Shown in pieces: positions 17,299 to 25,782 of a stretch of DNA of 64,000 nt. The translations under genes and the position numbers were made by a program. Each line of letters starts with the position of its first letter. Position 1 is the stretch's first letter. The DNA comes from Halieaceae bacterium UBA5044 (GTDB lineage: Bacteria > Pseudomonadota > Gammaproteobacteria > Pseudomonadales > Halieaceae), in assembly GCA_002416125.1 (NCBI GenBank), contig DIBU01000003.1:39714-103713 (forward strand), written 5' to 3'. Below the pieces are notes generated by a model that searched no databases, was not told the origin of the DNA, and saw nothing but the letters and a program-made list of their open reading frames with translations.

Positions 17299-18207
17299 AT
17301 GTCACGAGCGTTCTGGTACAAATTGCTGTTGGCCGTGTTTCTTATCGCACTGGCCATTATCCAGTTCATACCGCCTGCACCCCTGCAGTTGCCTGCGGAA
17401 TTGCCCGACGCTGACCGGGAATCCGCCCGCCTGCTGGGCTTCGAAGGGATCCACAATTTTCGCGACCTCGGCGGCTACACCACGGAAGACGGACGCCGCG
17501 TAGCCTGGGGGAGACTGTACCGCTCAGGTCATTTCGCCACCGCGACACGCAGCGACCTGCAGCAACTTCAGCGCCTGCAGCTGGACACGCTGATCGACTT
17601 CCGTTCTGCCGGCGAACGCGAGGAGGAACCCAGCCGCGTACCCGAGGATGCGCCGTTCACGCAGTTGAGCATCCCCACCCTCGATGCCGGGAACAACGCC
17701 ATGGTGAGCGAGTTGCGTGAGCGGATCGAAAGCGACGATCTCACAGGGTTCGATGCCGATGCCTTCATGCTCCAGGCCAATCGTCAGTTTGCCGACGAGT
17801 TCACCCCGCAGTATCGTCAGTTCATGCACGCAGTGCTCCGGGCCGAGGGTCGCCCGGTGGCCTGGCAGTGCACTGCCGGCAAAGACCGCACCGGATTTGC
17901 CGCCGCCATTCTCCTGCGCATTCTGGGCGTTCCCGACGAGCAGATCATCCAGGACTACCTCGCCAGCCGCGAGCCGTCGCTGGATGCCCGCAGCCGCGAA
18001 TTGATGCTGCTGCGGCTGTTCAGGGGCGAGGCCGCAGCGGAAACCGTGGCCACCATGTTGAGTGTAGATGCGCGCTGGCTACAGGCAGGTTTCGACGAGA
18101 TTGATGCGCGCTGGGGAAGCTTCGATGCCTATGTTCGCGATGGCCTGGCGCTCTCCACCGCGGACGTCCAGACCCTGCGCCGGCACCTGCTGGCGGGGGC
18201 CGGGTAA
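17299..18207 (+). CDS. Membrane-anchored CX5R protein/lipid phosphatase
   Basis: A 302-residue phosphatase of the Tyr_phosphatase3 (LipA-like) type. An N-terminal hydrophobic helix (about 7-25) anchors or exports it. The NFRDLGGY motif (53-60) and the P-loop C191-TAGKD-R197-TG are intact, so catalysis by Cys and Arg is expected. Relatives act on phosphotyrosine or phosphoinositides. The gene is followed after 17 bases by a cardiolipin synthase gene, which raises the possibility of a phospholipid substrate such as phosphatidylglycerophosphate. That link is inference from position. Confidence 0.85.
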   Translation: MSRAFWYKLLLAVFLIALAIIQFIPPAPLQLPAELPDADRESARLLGFEGIHNFRDLGGYTTEDGRRVAWGRLYRSGHFATATRSDLQQLQRLQLDTLIDFRSAGEREEEPSRVPEDAPFTQLSIPTLDAGNNAMVSELRERIESDDLTGFDADAFMLQANRQFADEFTPQYRQFMHAVLRAEGRPVAWQCTAGKDRTGFAAAILLRILGVPDEQIIQDYLASREPSLDARSRELMLLRLFRGEAAAETVATMLSVDARWLQAGFDEIDARWGSFDAYVRDGLALSTADVQTLRRHLLAGAG

Positions 18208-18224
18208 GCGGCTTGGGGCTTGAG

Positions 18225-19655
18225 ATGTACACCGAGATCATCGCAGTTGCGGTGGTCCTGTTCTACGCCCTGGGCATCGTATCGGCGGTGGAGGCCATCA
18301 TCAACGTGCGCACGGCGCAGGGGGCAATCGCCTGGGCCATCTCGCTGCTTACCATGCCCTACATCGCCGTACCCTGCTATCTGGTATTCGGTCGCACCAA
18401 ATTTGATGGTTACCTGGAACAGCGCAACGCCGTGGAGCAGGAAACCCGCGAGCTGCTCCAGCAGACCCGCGCCGAAGTCGCCAAGCACCTGGTCGCCAGC
18501 TCACCCGCCGAACCGGTATATAACGCCCTGTTCAACCTCACCGGCATACCCGCGGCGAGCGGCAACGCCGTTGAACTGCTGATTGACGGCCAGCAGACCT
18601 TCGACAGTATCCTCGCCGGGCTGGAATCCGCAGAACATCACATCCTGCTGGAATCCTACATCATTCGCGACGACAACCTGGGCCGTCGTCTTGGCAGGGT
18701 ACTGTCGGACAAGGCTCGAGCGGGGGTCAGCGTGCATGTGCTGTACGACGAGATTGGCAGCCGCAACTTTCACCGTACCGGACTCTGCCGCCAGCTGCGC
18801 CAGACTGGCGTGCAGGTTGCCGCATTCAACACGACGCAGGGCCGTCGCAACCGGTTTCAGCTGAACTTTCGCAATCACCGCAAGATCGTCGTGGTGGACG
18901 GTCGCGTCGCCTGGGTCGGCGGGCACAACATCGGCGACGAGTATCTGGGCCTGGACCCGCGCATCGGCCACTGGCGCGACACCCACCTGCGTCTGCAGGG
19001 GCCGGCTGTACTGGGCGTCGAGCTGGCCTTTGCCACGGATTGGCGCTGGGCCACCCAGAACGTGCTCAGTGTGGTACACCCCGACGCGGAGGACAGCCAG
19101 CGGGGCAACGAGAACGTGCTCGTCTTCCCCTCGGACCCTTCCAGTATTCTGGAGCAGGCCGGGCTGATGTTCCTGCAGGTTATTGTGGCCGCGCGGCAAC
19201 GCATCTGGATTGCCAGCCCCTACTTCGTGCCCGACCGGAGTATCGTGTCTGCACTGCAGCTTGCCGCGCTGCGCGGTGTCGATGTGCGTGTCATGATTCC
19301 CGATGAACCCGATGGCCCGGTCGTCGGCATGGCCAACTGGTCATTCACACGGGAGCTGCTGCCCGCGGGTGTGAAGGTGTATCGCTATCAGGGCGGCTTC
19401 CTGCACCAGAAAGTCCTGCTCATGGACCATCACCTGGCGGGCGTGGGAACAGCCAACTTCGATAATCGCTCCTTCAGACTGAACTTCGAAATTACCCTGC
19501 TGGTGGATGGCGAGCAGTTTGCCAGCGAGGTGCAGGCCATGCTGGAGGCAGATCTACTACAGTGCCGCGAAGTCACGCTCGCGGAAATCGACGCCAAACC
19601 AGCCTGGTTTCCCCTGGCGATGGGCGCGGCGCGCCTGTTTTCACCGGTGCTGTGA
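18225..19655 (+). CDS. cls: Cardiolipin synthase (phospholipase D family)
   Basis: Joins two phosphatidylglycerol molecules to make cardiolipin and glycerol at the inner membrane. The 476-residue product has two N-terminal membrane helices (about 3-23 and 34-53) and two HKD motifs, HRKIVVVDG and HQKVLLMDH, each with the following Gly and Asn pattern (GGHNIGDEY, GTANFDNRSF). The ATG at 18225 starts directly before the first helix; upstream TTG at 18213 has no clear advantage. It lies 17 bases from the phosphatase gene. Confidence 0.94.
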   Translation: MYTEIIAVAVVLFYALGIVSAVEAIINVRTAQGAIAWAISLLTMPYIAVPCYLVFGRTKFDGYLEQRNAVEQETRELLQQTRAEVAKHLVASSPAEPVYNALFNLTGIPAASGNAVELLIDGQQTFDSILAGLESAEHHILLESYIIRDDNLGRRLGRVLSDKARAGVSVHVLYDEIGSRNFHRTGLCRQLRQTGVQVAAFNTTQGRRNRFQLNFRNHRKIVVVDGRVAWVGGHNIGDEYLGLDPRIGHWRDTHLRLQGPAVLGVELAFATDWRWATQNVLSVVHPDAEDSQRGNENVLVFPSDPSSILEQAGLMFLQVIVAARQRIWIASPYFVPDRSIVSALQLAALRGVDVRVMIPDEPDGPVVGMANWSFTRELLPAGVKVYRYQGGFLHQKVLLMDHHLAGVGTANFDNRSFRLNFEITLLVDGEQFASEVQAMLEADLLQCREVTLAEIDAKPAWFPLAMGAARLFSPVL

Positions 19656-19678
19656 GCAAGCGCTGCGGTTGCAGCCCG

Positions 19679-21067
19679 CTAACCCGGCCAGGACTTCGCA
19701 TCAATATCGAGGTCGCGCCAGGCGTCCGGCCGCAGGCGCGGCTCCACACCCTGGCGTAGCTGTGTATCGTAGTCGCGCAGCAGGCGCATGCCAATCCGGT
19801 ACATCCAGACCAGCCCCACCAGATTGACCAGTGCCAGCAGTCCCATGGTGATTTCGGCAAAACCGAACACGGTACTGAGGTCCTGCAGCGAGCCCCAGAA
19901 CACCAGCCCCAGCACTGCCACGCGAAACCCGTTCGCCACCGTGGCATTGTCGTGACTGAAAAAACTCAGGCTGTTGTCACCCAGATAGTAGTTGTAGAGG
20001 ATAGAGCTGAAGGCAAAGAGCACGAGAGCGACTGACACGAAGGTGGCACCCCAGCCGCCCACATGGCTGCCCATGGCAAGCTGGGTGAGCAGTACACCGT
20101 CTACATCCGGCGCACCCGGCTGGTACACATCGGAAAGCAGGATAATCACGGCGGTGCAGCTGCACATGATCATGGTGTCAATAAACACGCTGAAAGCCTG
20201 CACCACGCCCTGATTGGCCGGGTGCGGCACATGCGCCACCGCCGCGACATTCGGTGCGCTGCCAAGCCCCGCCTCGTTACTGAACAGGCCCCGTTTGACA
20301 CCCTGCAGAATCACGGCGCCGAGCCCACCCCCCACAGCCTGCTCCAGCCCAAATGCACTCTTCACGATAAGCAACAGCGCGGCGGGAACCTCAGTGATAT
20401 GCAGTGCAATCACCACGAGCGCCGCCAGGAAGTACATGAGCGCCATGATCGGCACAATCACCTCGGAGACCAGCGCGATGCGGCGAATGCCACCGAAAAT
20501 CACCGAACCCAGCACCACTACCATGACCAGGCCGGTGATCCAGGTGGAAATACCAAAGGACTCCGCCAGGGACGTTGCCACAACATAGGACTGTACCGCA
20601 TTGAAACCGAGGCCAAAGGTGACCAGCAGCAATACGGAATACACGGCGGCCAGACCGCGCTGTCCGACGCCGTGCGTCAGGTAATAGGCCGGCCCGCCGC
20701 GGAAACTGCCGTCGGGTTCCGTGCGCTTGAACAGCTGCGCCAGCGAGCACTCGAAAAAGCTTGTTGCCATGCCCATCAAGCCAATCAGCCACATCCAGAA
20801 CACCGCACCCGGGCCGCCGAGGGTAATGGCCACGGCGACGCCCGCGATATTGCCGCTGCCCACGCGGCCCGCCACCGACACCACCAGTGCCTGGAAGGAA
20901 CTCACCTGGCCGCGCTCATGGTGCATGCCGCCGCGCAGCACGCCGAACATGCGCCTGAAATAGCGAAACTGCACCCCGCGGGACGCTACAGTGAACAACA
21001 GGCCTACGGCCACCAGCACCAGCACGAGCACCTGGCCCCAGAGGAAATCATTGAGAGCTGTCAGCAT
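19679..21067 (-). CDS. Alanine/glycine:cation symporter (AGCS family)
   Basis: Na+-coupled carrier for alanine or glycine, 462 residues with about 11 membrane helices. Family signatures include FQALVVSVAGRVGSGNIAGVA (around 58-78), GGPGAVFWMWLIGL and the later GLFSNEAGLGSAPNVAA. It lies downstream of an NSS-family transporter gene and an aminopeptidase gene on the same strand, which fits uptake and use of amino acids and peptides. Gaps of about 50-60 bases leave open whether they are cotranscribed. Confidence 0.94.
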   Translation of the reverse strand: MLTALNDFLWGQVLVLVLVAVGLLFTVASRGVQFRYFRRMFGVLRGGMHHERGQVSSFQALVVSVAGRVGSGNIAGVAVAITLGGPGAVFWMWLIGLMGMATSFFECSLAQLFKRTEPDGSFRGGPAYYLTHGVGQRGLAAVYSVLLLVTFGLGFNAVQSYVVATSLAESFGISTWITGLVMVVVLGSVIFGGIRRIALVSEVIVPIMALMYFLAALVVIALHITEVPAALLLIVKSAFGLEQAVGGGLGAVILQGVKRGLFSNEAGLGSAPNVAAVAHVPHPANQGVVQAFSVFIDTMIMCSCTAVIILLSDVYQPGAPDVDGVLLTQLAMGSHVGGWGATFVSVALVLFAFSSILYNYYLGDNSLSFFSHDNATVANGFRVAVLGLVFWGSLQDLSTVFGFAEITMGLLALVNLVGLVWMYRIGMRLLRDYDTQLRQGVEPRLRPDAWRDLDIDAKSWPG

Positions 21068-21113
21068 GGGTTCTCCGCGGGCGCAAACCCGACATGGGCG
21101 AATCCGCGCGGTG

Positions 21114-22463
21114 TCAGCCTGTCACACCGCGTACGAAAATGACCACCAGCGCGGGCGGGACGACAAAGCGAATCATGAAACGCCAAAGCGCATACCCCAG
21201 GCCGTGCATGCTGGAGAGTTCATCGCGGCTCGCGCAGGAGGTCATAACCCAGCCGGCAAACACCGCAATCAACAGGCCGCCCAGGGGCAGGAGTATCTGG
21301 TTGGAGAAATAATCCATACTGTCGTTGAAGTTGCGACCACCGATACTGAAATCCACCCACACGTTATAGGACAGGATGCTCAGCACGCTGAACACGGCGA
21401 CGGAGCCAATAACCAGCAAGGCGCTGCGATGCCGCGGCATGCCGTAGCGCTCTTCGATCCAGGCATTCACGCACTCGACAAGCCCCACCATAGAGGTGAT
21501 GCCGGCCACCGACAGCATGGTGAAAAACAGCACACCGAACACCTGCCCCCCGGGCATCTGGGCGAAGGCTACCGGCAGCGTCTGGAAAATCAGGCCCGCA
21601 CCGGCAGCCGGGTTCAGCCCGTAATTGAACACGGCCGGGAAAATCACCAGGCCCGCCAGCAGCGCCACGAGGGTATCCGCAATCACCACGATCAGCGCAG
21701 ACTGACCAATGGAAATAGACTTGGGCAGGTAAGAGCCGTAAATCATCATACCGCCCATCGCCACACCGATGGAGAAAAACGCCTGGCCAATGGCGGCCAA
21801 CACCGCGTCCGGGCCGATCTTGCTGAAGTCCGGCGTAAACAGCCAGTCGATGGCCGCAGTGAACCCTCCGGCGAAATAGTTGTAAACGGCCAGGCCGACG
21901 AGCAGCAGAAACATCAGCGGCATCATCACCACCACTGCCCGCTCAATGCCGTCCTTGACCCCGGCATAGATAATCAGCCCGGTGATCGCCAGTCCCACCA
22001 GCGTCCAGAACAGCATCCCTGCGGTATCCGCCTGCACGGCGCTGAACTGCGCGGCCGCGTCTACCGCATCGACACCTACGAAACCCGTGGTAACCGCCTT
22101 GAAGAGATACCACAACACCCAGCCCACAATGACCGCGTACACAATTTCGATGGTGTAGGCAGCGAGCAAACCCATGCCGCCCACCCACTGCCACTGCCGG
22201 CTGCGCGCACTCTCCACTGCGACCGCCGCCATCGCCGCCGGCGGGCTGGCCTGGCCGCGCCGGCCGACCATCAGCTCCGCGATCAGGATGGGCATCCCTA
22301 TGCCAAAGGCACAGACCAGGTAGACGATGATAAACGCCGCGCCACCGTTCTCACCCGTGATGTAGGGGAAACGCCAGATGTTGCCGAGGCCGACCGCAAA
22401 GCCGACCGCTGCCATCAGGAAGGCAAATCGCGAGGACCAATGGTCCGCCTGTGCTACCGCCAT
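21114..22463 (-). CDS. Sodium-dependent neurotransmitter-symporter family (NSS/SNF) transporter
   Basis: Na+-coupled amino-acid uptake protein of 449 residues with about 11 membrane helices, like bacterial MhsT and TnaT. The N-terminal signature WSSRFAFLMAAVGFAVGLGN with IWRFPY is complete, including residues that coordinate Na+ in LeuT. Unwound TM6 is seen as AFFSIGVAMGGMMIYGSY. Hydrophobic amino acids are the likely substrates by family. It lies between an AGCS transporter and an aminopeptidase P gene. Confidence 0.95.
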   Translation of the reverse strand: MAVAQADHWSSRFAFLMAAVGFAVGLGNIWRFPYITGENGGAAFIIVYLVCAFGIGMPILIAELMVGRRGQASPPAAMAAVAVESARSRQWQWVGGMGLLAAYTIEIVYAVIVGWVLWYLFKAVTTGFVGVDAVDAAAQFSAVQADTAGMLFWTLVGLAITGLIIYAGVKDGIERAVVVMMPLMFLLLVGLAVYNYFAGGFTAAIDWLFTPDFSKIGPDAVLAAIGQAFFSIGVAMGGMMIYGSYLPKSISIGQSALIVVIADTLVALLAGLVIFPAVFNYGLNPAAGAGLIFQTLPVAFAQMPGGQVFGVLFFTMLSVAGITSMVGLVECVNAWIEERYGMPRHRSALLVIGSVAVFSVLSILSYNVWVDFSIGGRNFNDSMDYFSNQILLPLGGLLIAVFAGWVMTSCASRDELSSMHGLGYALWRFMIRFVVPPALVVIFVRGVTG

Positions 22464-22523
22464 GGTATCCGACCCCCGGTATTCTCATTATTATTTACAG
22501 TGTACACAAAAGCCCCCGGGGCA

Positions 22524-24308
22524 TCAGCTGGCCGCGAGCGGGGCGCAGGCCTGGGCCAGCCACTGTCGATCAGGCCCCGCCAGCAGCGGGCCCACCGCGT
22601 CTTCCACGCGCCTGTGATAGCGGTCGATCCACACCCGCTCATCGCGCGACAGCATGCCGGCGTCGATCAACCGCCGGTCGAAGGGCACCAGCGTCAGTGC
22701 GTCGAAGCCGTACATCGGTGTTTCCAGGTCACCCTCCACCGCCTGCACCACCACCAGGTTTTCGCAGCGAATACCGAAGGCGCCGTCCCGGTAATAGCCG
22801 GGCTCGTTGCTGAGGATCATGCCCGGTTGCAGGGTGGTTGCGCCCCAGGCCCGGCCGATACGCTGCGGACCTTCGTGCACGCTGAGAAAGGCGCCGACAC
22901 CGTGCCCCGTGCCGTGATCGTAGTCGAAACCCGCGCGCCAGAGCGGCTGGCGCGCCAGCACATCCAGGTGAGTGCCGGTTGTCCCCTCCGGAAACTGCAC
23001 CTGGTCCAGCGCGATGTGACCCTGCAAGACCCGCGTGAACAGCTCGCGGACCTCGGCCGGTGGTTCGCCGATTGCCACGGTACGTGTGATGTCCGTGGTA
23101 CCGTCGGTGTACTGGCCACCAGAGTCCACGAGGTACACCGAGTTGGGTGGCAACTGCGCCGGGGTGCCATTCCGGTGATTGTAGTGGCACATGGCCGCAT
23201 TGCCGCCGGCGGCGGAAATCGTGTCGAATGAAGGTCCCTGAAAGTGCTCGCCACCCTCGCGGAAGGCCAGCAGCTGATCGGCAAGCCCCGCTTCATCGTG
23301 ATAGCGACCCGCCCGCAGCTCAGAATCCAGCCAGGCAAGAAAACGGACCACGGCGACCGCATCGCGCACGTGGGCACTGCGCGCGCCAGCGATTTCCACG
23401 GCGTTCTTGCAGGCCTTGGGCAACAGCACCGGGTCCGGCGCGGCGATCAGGGTGGCACCACCGTCCTGCAACAGCTGCTGGCTCCAGGCGTTTGCGGTGT
23501 GCGGGTCCGCCAATACCCGACAGCCTGACTGCGCGGCGAGCAGGGTCGCCGCAGCCTCCGGCGCATGCAGCCGTACATCGGCGCCACAGTGCGCCTGCCA
23601 GCCCTCCGGCATGCGCCGCGGATCCACGATAAGGTCGACCGAGCCGTCGCGTCGGAGTAGCGCCATGGACTGCAACACCGGCAGGCAGGGGACATCCAGG
23701 CCACGCAGGTTGAGCAACCAGGAGACCGAGTCCGGAGCGAACACCAGGGCGGCGTCAGCGCGATGCGCATCCAGGCCCGCCGCGATGCGGGCGCGTTTAC
23801 TGGCGCTGGACTCACCGGTGAAGGTCTCGTCCAGCAGCAACGCCGGGCGCACATCGGCGGCGGGGCGTTCCAGCCAGCACTGGTCCACGAGGTTGTCTGC
23901 ATCCGCACAGAGCTGCATGCCAGAGGCCTGCAGCGTGTCTTCCGTCTCCCGATACCAGTGCAGGCTGTGCAGCCTGGGATCCACGGCGACGCGGGCGCCC
24001 GCCTGCAACGTCGTCGTTAACCAGTGAGCCGGTGGGGTTTTGATCAGGTGCTGGTAGCTGAAATGCGCGGCATCAACCTGCTGCCGTACCTGCACCGTGT
24101 AGCGCCCATCGACAAAGATGGCAGCCGCATCACGCAGGACGACCGCCATGCCTGCGGACCCGGTGAAGCCGGACACCCAGAGCAGGCGTTCGTTGTGCAG
24201 GGGAATGTACTCGCCGAGATGCTCGTCGGCACGCGGAATCACCAGGGCATCGTAACCCCGCTCCGCCATCAGTGTACGCAGGGCTTGCAACCGGGTTGCT
24301 GTCGTCAT
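22524..24308 (-). CDS. Xaa-Pro aminopeptidase (M24B, long form)
   Basis: Cleaves N-terminal residues before proline. The 594-residue length fits the three-domain cytosolic form like human XPNPEP1, with two N-terminal creatinase-type domains and a C-terminal pita-bread domain. Metal ligands are visible: two Asp in VDSGGQYTDGTTDITRTV, His in DHGTGHGVGAF, Glu in SNEPGYYRDG and Glu in GIRCENL. Its place behind two amino-acid transporters suggests intracellular peptide use. A rubredoxin gene lies 30 bases upstream on the same strand. Confidence 0.95.
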   Translation of the reverse strand: MTTATRLQALRTLMAERGYDALVIPRADEHLGEYIPLHNERLLWVSGFTGSAGMAVVLRDAAAIFVDGRYTVQVRQQVDAAHFSYQHLIKTPPAHWLTTTLQAGARVAVDPRLHSLHWYRETEDTLQASGMQLCADADNLVDQCWLERPAADVRPALLLDETFTGESSASKRARIAAGLDAHRADAALVFAPDSVSWLLNLRGLDVPCLPVLQSMALLRRDGSVDLIVDPRRMPEGWQAHCGADVRLHAPEAAATLLAAQSGCRVLADPHTANAWSQQLLQDGGATLIAAPDPVLLPKACKNAVEIAGARSAHVRDAVAVVRFLAWLDSELRAGRYHDEAGLADQLLAFREGGEHFQGPSFDTISAAGGNAAMCHYNHRNGTPAQLPPNSVYLVDSGGQYTDGTTDITRTVAIGEPPAEVRELFTRVLQGHIALDQVQFPEGTTGTHLDVLARQPLWRAGFDYDHGTGHGVGAFLSVHEGPQRIGRAWGATTLQPGMILSNEPGYYRDGAFGIRCENLVVVQAVEGDLETPMYGFDALTLVPFDRRLIDAGMLSRDERVWIDRYHRRVEDAVGPLLAGPDRQWLAQACAPLAAS

Positions 24309-24338
24309 CGGGGATGTCCAGAAAGTCGGGAGGCGGGC

Positions 24339-24518
24339 TCAGCCTTCCATGAGGTCGAAGTCTTCTTTCGAAATACCGCAGTCGGGGCATTCCCAGCCAT
24401 CGGGCAGGTCCTCCCAGAGGGTGCCCGGCGCAATGCCGTCCTCGGGGATACCCAGAGCCTCGTCATAAATGAAACCGCAAATGACACATTCATACTTGCG
24501 CTGGCCGGGTTTACTCAT
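24339..24518 (-). CDS. Rubredoxin
   Basis: Small iron electron carrier of 59 residues. The two iron-binding knuckles are C11-VI-C14-G (YECVICGFIYDEA) and C44-PD-C47-G (WECPDCGISKEDF), with the conserved aromatic and DLPDGW stretch between. The ATG at 24518 gives the standard short N terminus. It lies 29 bases after gspN and 30 bases before the aminopeptidase gene, so it is probably transcribed from the secretion operon or its own promoter. No rubredoxin reductase or alkane hydroxylase is present, so the redox partner is unknown. Confidence 0.93.
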   Translation of the reverse strand: MSKPGQRKYECVICGFIYDEALGIPEDGIAPGTLWEDLPDGWECPDCGISKEDFDLMEG

Positions 24519-24547
24519 TGTACTTGGTCCTGTTTGGTTGTGTGGAA

Positions 24548-25312
24548 TCAGCGATCCGGCCCGGGGAGCGAACCACTGAGTCGCAGATCGTAGCCTTCCG
24601 CCACTGGCCGCGCCAACAGTGCCAGCGCTTCCTGCAACAGCGGATCCCAGGCGCCATCGTGGGTTAACATGATGGCGATGCTATAGTCGCGCTGCTGCAA
24701 CTGCAACTCTCCCTCGGCGCGCAGCGGCCCGGCGAGGGTCACGATAGTGCCGGTCAATGGCGCCGGCGCCGCGCCACGCACATCAACGGCGTAACTGCCC
24801 AGCGGTAACAGCCCCTGCGGTGAGTCCCAGCCCGCCTGTTGCCAGGTGAAGCGGGCCACGGCTTCGAGGGGGACTGTGTCGCGCAGGTGCAGGGTGTCGA
24901 TCTGTGCACCCAGCGTCCCGGTGAGCGCCACCGGCGCCAGATGGCGCAGCAGCGATGCATCGAACCGCGCCTCCACGCCGTTCAGCAGGACCTCGTTCGC
25001 ACCCCGCCACGTGGCTTCGCCCGCCACCTGCTGGGTACCCCAGCGGGCGCTGAAGCGCAGGGTGGGCGCGAGCGCAAGCAGCGAGAGCGGGCGCAACGAC
25101 CAGGTCACCGCGCCCAGGTGCAGGACACCCGCATCGGTAGCCACACGGACGCGACTTGCACGCCCCTGCCACAGCGTACCCCCCAGACCGTCAGCCACCA
25201 CTGGCGTCCCGACAAGGGCGCGGACAACCAGATGGGCGGGCGCGCTGGCCAGCAGGAACAGCAACAGCAAACAGAGGGCAACGCAGCCCAGGAGCAGGCG
25301 GGGCCGCGTCAT
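24548..25312 (-). CDS. gspN: Type II secretion protein GspN
   Basis: Inner-membrane accessory subunit of the type II secretion machine, 254 residues. One N-terminal membrane anchor (about 7-24) is followed by a periplasmic beta-rich domain with GGTLWQGRASRV, typical of GspN. Not all type II systems contain GspN and its exact role is unclear. The start overlaps the gspM stop by four bases (ATGA). It is the last gsp gene of the operon. Confidence 0.9.
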   Translation of the reverse strand: MTRPRLLLGCVALCLLLLFLLASAPAHLVVRALVGTPVVADGLGGTLWQGRASRVRVATDAGVLHLGAVTWSLRPLSLLALAPTLRFSARWGTQQVAGEATWRGANEVLLNGVEARFDASLLRHLAPVALTGTLGAQIDTLHLRDTVPLEAVARFTWQQAGWDSPQGLLPLGSYAVDVRGAAPAPLTGTIVTLAGPLRAEGELQLQQRDYSIAIMLTHDGAWDPLLQEALALLARPVAEGYDLRLSGSLPGPDR

Positions 25313-25782
25313 GGCTGGCTGATCCGCACCGTGACATTCACCCGGCCGGCACCTCCTGCCTGGGTGATTGCGACCTCTTCGAATATCAGGCCATCGCGCG
25401 ATTCAAGCTGATGCAGCCAGGCCGCCAGATCGGCAAACCGGGCATTCTCCAGGCGCACCTGCAGATCGCCGCCCGCGCCGGGCTGCAACCTGCTCACCGC
25501 AAGCCCGAAGCGCGCCGTGCTCTGGTTGACCACCGCAGCCAGGTTGCTGCTGGCGCGAACCGGAGCGCCGTCTGCGCGCGCCTGCATGACGAGCGCCGAC
25601 AGCGCATCGACACGCACCAGTGCTTCCGCTGTGGCAATATTCTGCTCGGCCATGCGGTCGCGCTTGGCCGCCAAGGGCACCCACAACACCATCCAAAGCA
25701 GCCAGACACCCACGGCAACGGCCAGTACGAGCAAGCTTGCCTGCTCCCGCACAGCGAGGCCCGCCCACCATGTTTTCATCAC
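25309..25782 (-). CDS. gspM: Type II secretion protein GspM
   Basis: Inner-membrane platform subunit that binds GspL. The 157-residue product has a short cytoplasmic tail, a membrane helix (about 14-33) and a periplasmic ferredoxin-like domain. The sequence QASLLVLAVAVGVWLLWMVLW is the anchor. Both ends overlap neighbours by four bases (gspL before, gspN after), showing tight translational coupling. Confidence 0.9.
   Translation of the reverse strand: MMKTWWAGLAVREQASLLVLAVAVGVWLLWMVLWVPLAAKRDRMAEQNIATAEALVRVDALSALVMQARADGAPVRASSNLAAVVNQSTARFGLAVSRLQPGAGGDLQVRLENARFADLAAWLHQLESRDGLIFEEVAITQAGGAGRVNVTVRISQP

Noticed and set aside
20991..23231. Long plus-strand open frame (746 codons) across the two transporters and aminopeptidase
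   Set aside because: Composition is His/Arg/Gln-rich and it spans three real genes on the other strand.
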